Assembly (NCBI GenBank): GCA_029202545.1
Contig: CP119311.1
Coordinates: forward strand, 6,634,001-6,698,000
Origin: Candidatus Pseudobacter hemicellulosilyticus
GTDB taxonomy: Bacteria > Bacteroidota > Bacteroidia > Chitinophagales > Chitinophagaceae
DNA length: 64,000 bases
Direction: 5' to 3'
In this document: positions 8,967-17,506 of the stretch, piece after piece
Position numbering within the stretch: position 1 is the stretch's first letter
How the letters are laid out: each line of letters begins with the position of its first letter
Translations under genes and position numbers: made by a program
The notes under the pieces: generated by a model
What the model was told of the DNA's origin: nothing
Database searches by the model: none
The model's input: only the letters and a program-made list of their open reading frames with translations

Positions 8967-11402
8967 TTAATGAGTGGCGCGCAATATATCTGCAAACACA
9001 CCCGAGGCCGTTACTTCTGCACCGGCGCCCGCTCCTTTGATCACCAATGGCTGCTCCGGATAACGGGTGGTATAGAACAATACCACGTTGTCCTTCCCAT
9101 AGAGGTGGTACAGGTTATGCTGCGGATCTATCTGCTGCAAGCCAACAGCGGCTTTGCCATTATCATAGCTGGCTACAAACTTGAGCTTTTTGCCGGCGGC
9201 GGCAGCCTCGTCGTAGATCGCTTTGAAATGTGCTTCCTGGCGGGCCATTTCCTCATAAAAATCAGCCACACTGCCCTCCATGCAACTGGCCGGCATAAAA
9301 CTATGATTGGCGATATCTTCCATTTCCAGGCGCTCACCGGATTCACGGGTCAGGATCATGATCTTACGCATGACGTCGGTGCCGCTGAGATCCAGCCGCG
9401 GATCGGGCTCAGTATACCCTTCTTCCTGCGCCTGCCTGACCACATCGGCAAATTTGCCCTGGCCATTATAATTATTGAAAACGAAATTGAGGGTACCGCT
9501 GAGTACTGCTTCTATGCGGGTCACTTTATCACCGCTGCGCATCAGGTCGTTCAGCGTACCGATCACCGGCAGCGCAGCGCCCACATTGGTCTCAAAAAGG
9601 AAGGCGGCATTGTATTCACGGGCCAGGTCTTTGAGCTTACGGTAATAGGCATAGGAAGCAGAGCAGGCGATCTTGTTACAGGCCACTACAGAAATGCTTT
9701 TGGAGAGCAGCTGATCGTAACATTTGGCTACGCTGTCGTTGGCAGTGACATCTGCAAATACGGAATTGCGCAGGTTACGGGAGCGGATGGTCTCAATAAA
9801 CCGGGACAGGTCACTGGGTTCGCCGGCATCCAGCAGCGCTTTCCAGTTGCGCAGGTCGATCCCTTCTTCCTGGAACAGCATTTTTTTGCTGTTGGCAATG
9901 CCCACCACCCTTACCTGGAGGCGGAGATTTTCCAGCAGGTAGAGCTGCTGCTGCTGCAATTGCGCCAGCAGTTTGCTGCCTACATTACCGGTACCGGCAA
10001 TGAAGAGGTTGACCTGTTTGTAGCTGGTCTCAAAAAATTCTTCATGCAGCACGTTGATGGCTTTCTTCACATCAGCGGCGGCAATAACGGCCGAGATATT
10101 CCTTTCGGAAGAACCCTGCGCAATAGCCCGCACATTGACGCCATTGCGGCCCAGGGCGCCGAACAGTTTACCGGAAACACCGGGATGGCTCTTCATATTA
10201 TCGCCCACCAGGGCTACAATGGCCAGTTCTTTTTCCACTACCAGCGGATCTACCTTTCCGGCGCGGAGTTCTACCTCAAAGGCCTGGTCCACTACCTGTT
10301 TGGCGCTGGCGGCCAGTCCTTCTTCAATGCCCACACAGATGGAATGTTCTGAAGATCCCTGGGTGATCAGGATCACGTTGATATGCTCATCGGCCAGCGC
10401 TTCAAAAAGGCGGCGGGAGAAACCGGGGATGCCTACCATGCCGCTACCTTCCAGGCTCAGCAGGGCGATCCGGTTGATGCTGGTGATGCCGCGGATATTA
10501 TTACCATTTTTAGGTGCGCCGGTCTCAATCAGGGTGCCATGCGCCTGGGGCTCGAAAGTATTTTTGATCCATACGGGGATATGCTTTTTCATCACCGGCT
10601 GTATGGTGGGGGGATAGATCACTTTGGCGCCAAAATGCGAGAGTTCCATCGCTTCCTGGTAAGAGATATGGGAAAGGGCTTTGGCATGGGGCACCAGCCG
10701 TGGATCGGCGGTCATCATACCGCTGACATCAGTCCAGATCTCCAGTACCTGGGCATTCAGGGAAGCGGCATAGAGCGCGCCGGTATAGTCGGAGCCCCCG
10801 CGGCCCAGAGTGGTGGTCAGCCCTTTGGCATCGGCTGCTATAAAACCGGGCACTATAAAGAGCCGGCCGGGTACGGCCTCAAAATACAGCTGCATTTTTT
10901 CAGCAGTGGCGGCCATATCCACAGTGGCATAGCCATAACTGGAATCTGTGAGGATCAGTTCCCTGGAATCCTTCCAGACTGCTTCTTCTTCCTGGAAGCG
11001 GGCTGTTACAATATAAGAGGAAATGAGTTCGCCAAAGCTGACAATACGGTCACGGGTACGTGCCGACAGCTCACCCAGCAGGAAAACACCATTGCAGATA
11101 TCTTCCATTTCATTGCAGCGTTGTTTTACCCAGCTGAGCAGGCTGCTTTGCCGGGCTACGGGGATCAGTGATTTCACGGCGTCCAGGTGCCGTTGTTCCA
11201 GTTGCTGGAGCTTTTCCTTGTATTGTTCATCGCCGGCAGCTGCCAGGGCGCCGCATTGAAGGAGTTGATCAGTAACGCCGCCCAGCGCGGAGACCACTAC
11301 AATGGTGCGGTCTTTTTCCAGCGCCTGCCGGACTATGGCTACTACTTTATTGATATTATCAGCATTGGCAACAGATGTACCGCCAAATTTCAGGACCTGC
11401 AT
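8967..11402 (-). CDS. thrA: Bifunctional aspartokinase / homoserine dehydrogenase
   Basis: 811 residues, the usual length for the fused enzyme. Aspartokinase domain about 1-290 (MQVLKFGGTSVANADNINKV; FGELISSY; GRGGSDYTGALYA), two ACT-type regulatory modules about 305-455 (ITQGSSEHSICVGI, AQGSSERNISAVI), then an NAD(P)-dependent homoserine dehydrogenase from about 463 (NLFIAGTGNVGSKLL, FETNVGAALPVIGTL, VLSGTLNFVFN). It catalyses the first and third steps of the aspartate family. The ACT modules imply allosteric inhibition, probably by threonine. First gene of thrABC; 112 nt separate its start from the stop of a Thr-rich leader peptide, which suggests attenuation control as well. Confidence 0.97.
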   Translation of the reverse strand: MQVLKFGGTSVANADNINKVVAIVRQALEKDRTIVVVSALGGVTDQLLQCGALAAAGDEQYKEKLQQLEQRHLDAVKSLIPVARQSSLLSWVKQRCNEMEDICNGVFLLGELSARTRDRIVSFGELISSYIVTARFQEEEAVWKDSRELILTDSSYGYATVDMAATAEKMQLYFEAVPGRLFIVPGFIAADAKGLTTTLGRGGSDYTGALYAASLNAQVLEIWTDVSGMMTADPRLVPHAKALSHISYQEAMELSHFGAKVIYPPTIQPVMKKHIPVWIKNTFEPQAHGTLIETGAPKNGNNIRGITSINRIALLSLEGSGMVGIPGFSRRLFEALADEHINVILITQGSSEHSICVGIEEGLAASAKQVVDQAFEVELRAGKVDPLVVEKELAIVALVGDNMKSHPGVSGKLFGALGRNGVNVRAIAQGSSERNISAVIAAADVKKAINVLHEEFFETSYKQVNLFIAGTGNVGSKLLAQLQQQQLYLLENLRLQVRVVGIANSKKMLFQEEGIDLRNWKALLDAGEPSDLSRFIETIRSRNLRNSVFADVTANDSVAKCYDQLLSKSISVVACNKIACSASYAYYRKLKDLAREYNAAFLFETNVGAALPVIGTLNDLMRSGDKVTRIEAVLSGTLNFVFNNYNGQGKFADVVRQAQEEGYTEPDPRLDLSGTDVMRKIMILTRESGERLEMEDIANHSFMPASCMEGSVADFYEEMARQEAHFKAIYDEAAAAGKKLKFVASYDNGKAAVGLQQIDPQHNLYHLYGKDNVVLFYTTRYPEQPLVIKGAGAGAEVTASGVFADILRATH

Positions 11403-11505
11403 AAGAGTTTGTTGATTGTGTTGAGTGTAGAATGAGGGGGCCGGATGACATACCTTTTCCCGGTATCTGATCAGCTGTTACAGCCCAATATGGTGATATG
11501 GAAAT

Positions 11506-11571
11506 TTACAACCCTTAGCGGGTTGTTGTAGTTGTAATAATAGTGGACGTCGTAGCCTTGGAAGCTACAGC
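11506..11571 (-). promoter_or_regulatory. Candidate attenuator stem-loops in the thr leader
   Basis: Two hairpins can be drawn in the leader transcript. The first is GTAGC/GCTAC with a 7-nt loop (about 11551-11567), inside the leader peptide frame. The second is ACAACCC/GGGTTGT with a 5-nt loop (about 11506-11524), spanning the last Thr codons and the stop codon. The downstream stretch is AAATTTCC rather than a long U-tract, so whether either one terminates transcription or acts in another way is unclear. A further small stem ATACC/GGTAT follows at about 11449-11465. Confidence 0.5.
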
Positions 11572-11604
11572 GGTGAGAGAAATGATATGGTTAAAAGATG
11601 CCAC
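11515..11604 (-). CDS. thrL: Threonine/isoleucine-rich leader peptide of the thr operon
   Basis: A short frame just upstream of thrA ends with the codons for TTSTIITTTTTR and TAA (11517-11515): eight Thr and two Ile in the last twelve residues, very like the Thr/Ile-rich thrL leader of enterobacteria. From a GTG at 11604 it encodes 29 residues, nine of them Thr. The frame stays open up to an ATG at 11646 (43 residues), but a good promoter -7 element lies at 11624-11631, so transcription probably begins downstream of that ATG. Gene symbol is by analogy only. A 7-bp stem ACAACCC/GGGTTGT (11524-11506) overlaps the last Thr codons and the stop, so a ribosome stalled there would block it. Too short for ordinary gene finding and easily missed. 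Confidence 0.72.
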   Translation of the reverse strand: MASFNHIISLTAVASKATTSTIITTTTTR

Positions 11605-11623
11605 TATTAATAAATGCGATAAC

Positions 11624-11651
11624 CAAATATAAGGCAAGCCCCTCATAACAA
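11624..11651 (-). promoter_or_regulatory. Bacteroidota-type promoter for the thr operon
   Basis: On the minus strand a TATATTTG box (11631-11624) matches TAnnTTTG exactly and is preceded, 17 nt upstream, by TTG (11651-11649), the -33 element. Transcription would start near 11617, about 13 nt before the GTG of the leader peptide. Confidence 0.65.
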
Positions 11652-11772
11652 GTGTTAGTTTATGATTATTTTCTTTCATGAATTATTTTTTAAACGTACT
11701 TTCATCACCCGATTGAACAATTACTGCTTGCTATAATTAATATTGGATCATTGCTTTAAAACAACTATCATC

Positions 11773-14355
11773 ATGGACCACCAGTCGTCGAGGGGATTGC
11801 AGCAGTTCAAGAACAATGTTGGCATTAAGTTTCAGTTGTACAACAGCTTGTTTACTTCCCTTCCGTTCCACCGGATCGAAAAAACCGGCATCCTTTTATC
11901 TCTTTTACACAACAATTGCGAAGAAGGATACAAGCATAAGCGGAGCCCCATTCAGATCATTGAGGAGTTTTTCGAAAAACACACATCTTATACGCGCGAC
12001 CAGGAGAAGACCGACCTCCTGTTCCGGTTCATCCAGTTCGTAGAGCGGCAGGTAGTGCTGTTTGACGCCCTGGAGGATGCCAGCTTCCGGGAAGTACATG
12101 ATACCAGCGGTATCGGTACCCTGAAGCACCTGGAAGCCGAAGTCATGCAGGAAGGCGCCGAGAACGCCCTGGCCCAGAAGCTGAAGGATTTCAGCATCCG
12201 CCTGGTACTCACCGCCCACCCTACCCAGTTTTACCCCGGCTCCGTACTCGGTATCATCAATGACCTGGCCAGGGCCCTGGCTGAGAACAATACCAGCCAG
12301 ATCAATATGTACCTCCAGCAGCTGGGCAAAACACCCTTTTTCAAGAAGCAGAAGCCCACTCCCTATGACGAGGCCGTCAGCCTGGTCTGGTACCTGGAGA
12401 ACATTTTTTACCCCGCAGGAGGCCGGATCATCAATTTCCTGCGCTCCCAGTTCCCGCAGGCGGTACCGGAGGACAATCCCATCATCACCATGGGCTTCTG
12501 GCCCGGGGGCGACAGGGACGGTAACCCGCACGTAACGGTGGATACCACCCAGAAAGTGGCCGATACCCTGCGCGGCAGTATCATTAAATGTTACTATACC
12601 GATGTCAGACGCCTGAAACGGAGGCTGACCTTCAAAGGCGTAGACACCATTCTGGCCGACCTGGAAGTTAAACTCTACAACAATATTTTTATCCCCGGCC
12701 ACCGGACAGCCCTCACCAAGGAATCCATCCTGGAGGCGCTGACCAATATCCGGGAGATCCTGATCTACCAGCACAATGGCCTGTTCCAGCACCTGGTAGA
12801 CAGCCTCATCAATAAAGTGCATGTATTTGGCCTGCACTTTGCCTCCCTGGACGTACGGCAGGACAGTTCCGTTCACGGACAGGTACTGGAAGCTATTGCC
12901 GGCACAGAAAAACTGCTGCCGAAAAACTACGCCAGCCTCTCCGAAGCGGAAAAGATCAAGGTCCTCACTACCCTGCCCACCTGCAATGCCAACCCCAGCC
13001 TGCTGGAGGAAGGCGTCATGCGCGATACGCTGCAAACCATTGCCGCTATCAAAGACATCCAGGAATATAATGGCGAAGTAGGTTGCAACCGCTATATCAT
13101 CAGCCAGAGCAACAGCGCACTTAACATCATTGAAGTGTTTGGCCTGTTCTCCCTCTGCGGCTGGAACAAGGAATCACTCACTATTGATATTGTACCGCTG
13201 TTTGAAACCATCGATGACCTCCGCGGCGCGGCCGGTATCATGGAAACACTGTACACCAATCCCATCTACCGCGCCCACCTGGAACGCCGGGGCAGGCAGC
13301 AAACCATTATGCTGGGCTTCTCTGACGGCACCAAGGATGGTGGTTACCTGATGGCCAACTGGAGTATCTACAAAGCCAAGGAAGAGCTGACCGCCCTTTC
13401 CGCCCAATACGATATTGACGTGGTCTTCTTTGATGGCCGTGGTGGTCCCCCCGCACGCGGTGGTGGCAAAACCCATAAGTTCTATGCTTCCATGGGTAAG
13501 AACATTTCCAATAAGGAGATCCAGCTCACTATCCAGGGACAGACCGTCAGCTCCAATTTCGGCACCATTGATTCAGCCCAGTTCAATATTGAACAGTTGC
13601 TGAATGCCGGTATCTCCAACGACCTCTTCTCCACTAAGGAAACCACCCTGACGCCGGAAGAAGAGCAGTTGCTGGTGGAACTGGCCGATGAAAGCCTGAA
13701 ATCCTACAAGGAACTGAAGGATCACCCGGAATTCCTGAACTATCTTTCTCAGGTAAGTCCCCTGAAATTCTATAGCCAGACCAATATCGGCAGCCGCCCT
13801 GCCAAACGCGGCAGCGGAAACAAGATCTCGCTGAAAGAACTGCGCGCCATTCCTTTTGTAGGCTCGTGGAGCCAGCTGAAACAGAATGTGACCGGCTACT
13901 ATGGCGTGGGCACCGCCCTGCAGGTAATGGAACAGAAGGGCAGGCTGGCTGAGCTGAGACAGCTGTACCAGAACTCCCTGTTCTTCCGTACGCTGATGGA
14001 TAACTGTGAGATGGCGATGAAGAAATGTTACTTCCCGCTGACAGAATTCCTGTCACAGGATGCACAGTACGGTGAAATCTGGAACAAGATCTACCAGGAA
14101 TATGAGCTGACCCAGCGCACCATCTTCCAGCTCTCCGGTAAGACTGAACTGATGGCCAACTACCCTGTTGAGCAGTTGAGTATCCAGACCAGGGAAAGAG
14201 TGGTATTACCGCTGATCACCATCCAGCAGTATGCCATGGCCAAGATCCGCCAGCTGGAAGAAGCCGCCGCTCCTGCACAACACCGGGAGATCTTCGAAAA
14301 ACTGGTGATCCGCAGCGCCTTCGGCATTATCAATGCCGGCCGGAACTCCGCATAA
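11773..14355 (+). CDS. ppc: Phosphoenolpyruvate carboxylase
   Basis: About 860 residues from ATG 11773 (an in-frame TTG at 11743 is less likely). It carboxylates PEP to oxaloacetate, replenishing the TCA cycle and the aspartate family. Catalytic signatures are present: LVLTAHPTQFYPGS near residue 148, FWPGGDRDGNPHVT, the arginine/glycine loop FDGRGGPPARGGG, and GFSDGTKDGGYLMANW. The residue before GRGG is Asp where proteobacterial enzymes have His. It is divergent from thrABC and shares an upstream region of about 130 bp with it, a sensible pairing because its product supplies aspartate for threonine synthesis. A strong terminator follows. Confidence 0.97.
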   Translation: MDHQSSRGLQQFKNNVGIKFQLYNSLFTSLPFHRIEKTGILLSLLHNNCEEGYKHKRSPIQIIEEFFEKHTSYTRDQEKTDLLFRFIQFVERQVVLFDALEDASFREVHDTSGIGTLKHLEAEVMQEGAENALAQKLKDFSIRLVLTAHPTQFYPGSVLGIINDLARALAENNTSQINMYLQQLGKTPFFKKQKPTPYDEAVSLVWYLENIFYPAGGRIINFLRSQFPQAVPEDNPIITMGFWPGGDRDGNPHVTVDTTQKVADTLRGSIIKCYYTDVRRLKRRLTFKGVDTILADLEVKLYNNIFIPGHRTALTKESILEALTNIREILIYQHNGLFQHLVDSLINKVHVFGLHFASLDVRQDSSVHGQVLEAIAGTEKLLPKNYASLSEAEKIKVLTTLPTCNANPSLLEEGVMRDTLQTIAAIKDIQEYNGEVGCNRYIISQSNSALNIIEVFGLFSLCGWNKESLTIDIVPLFETIDDLRGAAGIMETLYTNPIYRAHLERRGRQQTIMLGFSDGTKDGGYLMANWSIYKAKEELTALSAQYDIDVVFFDGRGGPPARGGGKTHKFYASMGKNISNKEIQLTIQGQTVSSNFGTIDSAQFNIEQLLNAGISNDLFSTKETTLTPEEEQLLVELADESLKSYKELKDHPEFLNYLSQVSPLKFYSQTNIGSRPAKRGSGNKISLKELRAIPFVGSWSQLKQNVTGYYGVGTALQVMEQKGRLAELRQLYQNSLFFRTLMDNCEMAMKKCYFPLTEFLSQDAQYGEIWNKIYQEYELTQRTIFQLSGKTELMANYPVEQLSIQTRERVVLPLITIQQYAMAKIRQLEEAAAPAQHREIFEKLVIRSAFGIINAGRNSA

Positions 14356-14378
14356 TCACTTTGTACTATAAGCGAAAA

Positions 14379-14409
14379 GCGCACCAGGAAATTCCTGGTG
14401 CGCTTTTTT
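14379..14409 (+). terminator. Rho-independent terminator after ppc
   Basis: Stem GCGCACCAGG (14379-14388) / CCTGGTGCGC (14394-14403) with a 5-nt loop, followed immediately by six T. It lies about 25 nt after the ppc stop codon. Confidence 0.9.
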
Positions 14410-14487
14410 ATTGTCTTTCGTTTAGAGCTCATGGTTCCGGCAGCTATTGCAGTAAAATCCCTTTGCAAAGCCGCAACAGGCTGTCCT

Positions 14488-14519
14488 AAAAAAGTGAGAC
14501 ACCGGTCGCCCGGTGCCTC
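14488..14519 (-). terminator. Terminator-like hairpin downstream of the porin gene
   Basis: Read on the minus strand: stem of about 10 bp (14519-14510 with 14505-14496, one G-U pair) and a TTTTTT run at 14493-14488. It stands about 145 nt past the porin stop. The stretch between (14520-14663) shows no gene; it is A/T-rich and contains only a weak CCCTG/CAGGG hairpin. Confidence 0.65.
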
Positions 14520-14663
14520 TCATTCTTAACAAAACAACACAAAAAAAAGAATAATAAAGACAGAAGCAGATAGTACTGGTTTTGGTGTGTGTTGTTTGTT
14601 TATTCCCTGTGGTTGTCAGGGGTTATAAGTACGTTGTTACAGGTATCCGTCATTGTTATGCAC

Positions 14664-15758
14664 TTAGAACGAGTATACCACAGCCAGCAGGAAACTGGCA
14701 GTTGATTTCTTTCCTTTCAGGTCTTTGTCCAGGAAGATCTCTTCGCTGGCGTTGTCCAGTCTGAATTCAGGAATAACAGTAAAGTTATCCAGCTTGAAAT
14801 TGGCGGACAGGGTGGAAGCAAAGATGGACCCACCAATGCCAATTGGGGCAAAAGGTTTCAGCGCATCATCATCATTGAAATATTCACCACGCAATGTGAG
14901 CCCGAACCAGGGTTTGGGATCAACGCTCAGGTAAACAGCAGAGCCCCACCAGGCTTTTGCATCGCCGCTTTCTTTTTTGTCTGTATCCCATAATTTGGTG
15001 CTGGTATAGGTACCGTTGAAGCCAATGCTGAACTTATCGCTCACCTGGCCGGTCACTACCACATCCACCTGGTTAGACTTGGAAGAATCCGGGGCCTTAC
15101 CGCCAACATAGTTCACAAAAAGTTTTACCGCATCGCTGGCAGCCAGGCTGTACTGGGCCAGCAGGAACTTGCGGTTGATCTGACCTTCAGGAACAATTCG
15201 ATAGTCCGTAGGATTAGCCACACCCAGCATGAAACTGTGTTTGCCTTTGGTCACTTCCGCTTTAAGACCAGTATGTCCGAATGGTCCGTTGGAGAACATA
15301 TAGGACATGCTGTAGTTGCGGTTGAGATAGGGATCCAGCACTTCGTACCCTACATGCGTTCCCCAGGTACCGGCGGAGAATTTCAACCAGTCTGTAGGCG
15401 CATAGGTTACATAGAGCTGTTTCACGGCGGACAGCAGGCCATCATCTGTATAGGCAAATTCCTCGGCCCTGGTACCAAAGCCCAGATCAGCCACCACGCC
15501 TACTTTTCCGCTGGTATGTTCTACTTTCAATGATGCCATACCGAGCCGGAAAGAGTTATGGGAGTTAGTGAAGCTGGTAAAATTATTATACCCGGCATCA
15601 CCACCCTGTGGTTTATCGAAATTATATCTGTAATAAACATCAGCATTGCCAGAAATAGTGGTCGTTGATTTTTTCTCTTCTGTAGGGGCTGCTTCCTGAG
15701 CGGACGCTACGGAGAAGCAAGCCATAGTAAGGCCAGTTGCAAAAAATTTTTGTAACAT
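14664..15758 (-). CDS. Outer-membrane beta-barrel porin of the BBP2 / OmpL-like type
   Basis: 364 residues with a signal peptide (MLQKFFATGLTMACFSVASA). The mature part consists of amphipathic beta strands and ends in an aromatic residue (LLAVVYSF), as outer-membrane barrels do. Sequence elements such as SGNADVYYRYNF, LKVEHTSGKVGVVADLGFG and KQLYVTYAPTDWLKFSAGTW fit the putative beta-barrel porin-2 family. It lies 95 bp downstream of the ammonium transporter gene on the same strand, so a role in outer-membrane passage of nitrogen compounds is an attractive inference but is not shown by the sequence. A nested hairpin between the two genes may reduce its expression relative to amt. Confidence 0.82.
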   Translation of the reverse strand: MLQKFFATGLTMACFSVASAQEAAPTEEKKSTTTISGNADVYYRYNFDKPQGGDAGYNNFTSFTNSHNSFRLGMASLKVEHTSGKVGVVADLGFGTRAEEFAYTDDGLLSAVKQLYVTYAPTDWLKFSAGTWGTHVGYEVLDPYLNRNYSMSYMFSNGPFGHTGLKAEVTKGKHSFMLGVANPTDYRIVPEGQINRKFLLAQYSLAASDAVKLFVNYVGGKAPDSSKSNQVDVVVTGQVSDKFSIGFNGTYTSTKLWDTDKKESGDAKAWWGSAVYLSVDPKPWFGLTLRGEYFNDDDALKPFAPIGIGGSIFASTLSANFKLDNFTVIPEFRLDNASEEIFLDKDLKGKKSTASFLLAVVYSF

Positions 15759-15791
15759 TGCGATAGATTTTAAGTGTTAAAGGAAAAGGGT

Positions 15792-15829
15792 ACGGCGATA
15801 AGCCTGGTCAGAGGCTTGTCATACGCCGT
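15792..15829 (-). terminator. Nested hairpin between amt and the porin gene
   Basis: Two coaxial stems: outer ACGGCG/CGCCGT (15792-15797 with 15824-15829) and inner AAGCCT/AGGCTT (15800-15805 with 15812-15817), loop of 6 nt. On the minus strand it is followed by ACCCTTTTCCTTT, only partly U-rich. It may be a leaky terminator or an mRNA-stability element separating amt from the porin gene. Confidence 0.55.
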
Positions 15830-15853
15830 GCTCTTTTCTATTTCTGCTAATCC

Positions 15854-17248
15854 TTAATGCTCGGTAGTTTCTATAAGCTTTTCTTCTCCTTTCATAGCAC
15901 CGTTGCTGTGTACCAGCAGGGTACCTTGAAGGTATTTCTCGTTGTGCTGAGTAGCATCCAGACCAATCTCTTCTTCTTCGGAGGTAACGCGCATGGGAAG
16001 AATGAAATTGATGAATCTGAAGAGGATATAAGAAGCTGCGAAGCTGAAACCTACAGCAATGATCATTCCTTTGAATTGTGTCCACAGAAAACCGGCATTG
16101 CCCAGCCAGAGGCCATCAGCACCGGCAGGATTTACGGCTTTGGTAGCAAATACGCCAGTCAGGAGCATACCTACTATACCACCCAGGCCGTGACAGGGGA
16201 ATACGTCGAGCGTATCATCCAGGCTGGATTTCTGTTTGAAATAGATAGCGATGTTGGAAACCAGAGCGGCCACCACACCTACAGTAATACTTTGGGGAAT
16301 AGCTACAAAACCTGCAGCAGGCGTAATAGCCACCAGGCCTACTACGGCGCCGATACAGAATCCCAGTACAGAAGGCTTTTTACCGCGGATGACATCAAAG
16401 AACATCCAGCTCAGACCGGCAGAAGCAGCTGCTACGTTGGTTACAAAGAAAGCAGATACAGCCAGGCTGTTAGCGGCCAGGGCGGAACCGGCATTGAAAC
16501 CGAACCAGCCGAACCACAGCAAACCGGTACCAATCAGTACATAAGGGATGTTGGCAGGAGGAATTTCCTTGTTTTCCATGTGTACTTTACGGCGTTTCAG
16601 CACCAGTGCGCCGGCCAGGGCCGCGCAACCGGCAGAAATGTGTACAACGGTACCACCGGCAAAGTCAAGTACGCCCATTTTGTACAGGAAACCGTCAGCA
16701 TGCCAGGTCCAATGGGCCAGCGGTGCATACACCAGCAGGCTGAACAGGGCAATGAAGAGAATGTAGGAGGAGAAACGGATCCGTTCAGCTACAGCGCCTA
16801 CCACCAGACCAGGGGTAATGATGGCAAACATCAGCTGGAAAACGGCAAAGAGGGAACGGGGAATAGTACCCACAGGCTCACCGGAAGCTACCCCTTTGAA
16901 GAACCAGTGCGTAAACGGGCTACCGATCCAGCCGCCCTGGGAATCACCAAAGGCCAGGCTGTAACCAACTACTACCCACAGAACACTGACCACCCCGGCG
17001 GCGGCCACACTTTTGATCATGGTGGAGATCACATTCTTGCGATGCACCATACCGCCATAGAAGAATGCCAGACCAGGGGTCATCAGGAACACTAAAGCAG
17101 CAGCCACCATAACCCAGGCAATATCAGCCGGGTTATAAGCGCCTTTGTCATCCACAAAATCAGGGACAGCGTCAATAAAGATCGCACCAACAGCCACCAC
17201 CATCAGGATCAGGAACGGCAGTACCTGCTTAAGAGTGAGCCTTTTCAT
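15854..17248 (-). CDS. amt: Ammonium transporter (Amt/MEP/Rh family)
   Basis: 464 residues, about eleven membrane helices, inner membrane. It conducts ammonium/ammonia into the cell. The pore twin histidines are His203 (DFAGGTVVHISAG) and His353 (FPCHGLGGIVG). The MTPGLAFFYGGMVHRKN signature is near residue 56. A hydrophilic C-terminal tail (about 405-464) extends past the last helix, rich in Glu and Lys. No PII (glnK) gene adjoins it in this window, which is unusual for many bacteria. It lies downstream of gltBD, separated by a terminator, and upstream of a porin gene. Confidence 0.95.
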   Translation of the reverse strand: MKRLTLKQVLPFLILMVVAVGAIFIDAVPDFVDDKGAYNPADIAWVMVAAALVFLMTPGLAFFYGGMVHRKNVISTMIKSVAAAGVVSVLWVVVGYSLAFGDSQGGWIGSPFTHWFFKGVASGEPVGTIPRSLFAVFQLMFAIITPGLVVGAVAERIRFSSYILFIALFSLLVYAPLAHWTWHADGFLYKMGVLDFAGGTVVHISAGCAALAGALVLKRRKVHMENKEIPPANIPYVLIGTGLLWFGWFGFNAGSALAANSLAVSAFFVTNVAAASAGLSWMFFDVIRGKKPSVLGFCIGAVVGLVAITPAAGFVAIPQSITVGVVAALVSNIAIYFKQKSSLDDTLDVFPCHGLGGIVGMLLTGVFATKAVNPAGADGLWLGNAGFLWTQFKGMIIAVGFSFAASYILFRFINFILPMRVTSEEEEIGLDATQHNEKYLQGTLLVHSNGAMKGEEKLIETTEH

Positions 17249-17445
17249 TGCAGTTAGTTTTAAGTTGTTAAATTAAGAATGATTACTATGTGTTATTTCT
17301 ACTACAATTTATGGCTTTTTTACGTTCCATTTTAATATAATTTTCATATATAAATATTATTTATATTAAATAGTTAATGGATTTTTATAGCCTGAAACAA
17401 TTATCCCACCTGCTTTTTGGCATTTATCCAATATCAAAAACAAAA

Positions 17446-17468
17446 AAGCTATCCATTTTGGATAGCTT
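17446..17468 (-). terminator. Rho-independent terminator after gltD
   Basis: Perfect 9-bp stem AAGCTATCC (17446-17454) / GGATAGCTT (17460-17468) with a 5-nt loop; on the minus strand it runs into TTTTTTG (17447-17441). It lies about 40 nt after the gltD stop and separates gltBD from amt. The rest of the 17249-17506 gap is very A/T-rich and must hold the amt promoter, which I could not pin down. Confidence 0.85.
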
Positions 17469-17506
17469 CTAAAAATTGAGTTTTTAAATTATTTTCCGGA
17501 ATCACC

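Noticed and set aside
8616..10352. 578-codon open frame on the plus strand
   Set aside because: It runs entirely antisense to thrA and thrB, whose products are clear. The peptide has no domain features; the codon bias of the real genes leaves the opposite strand open.
15857..17095. 412-codon plus-strand frame
   Set aside because: Antisense to amt, which has complete family motifs. The peptide is low in hydrophobic structure and rich in Gly/His/Gln.
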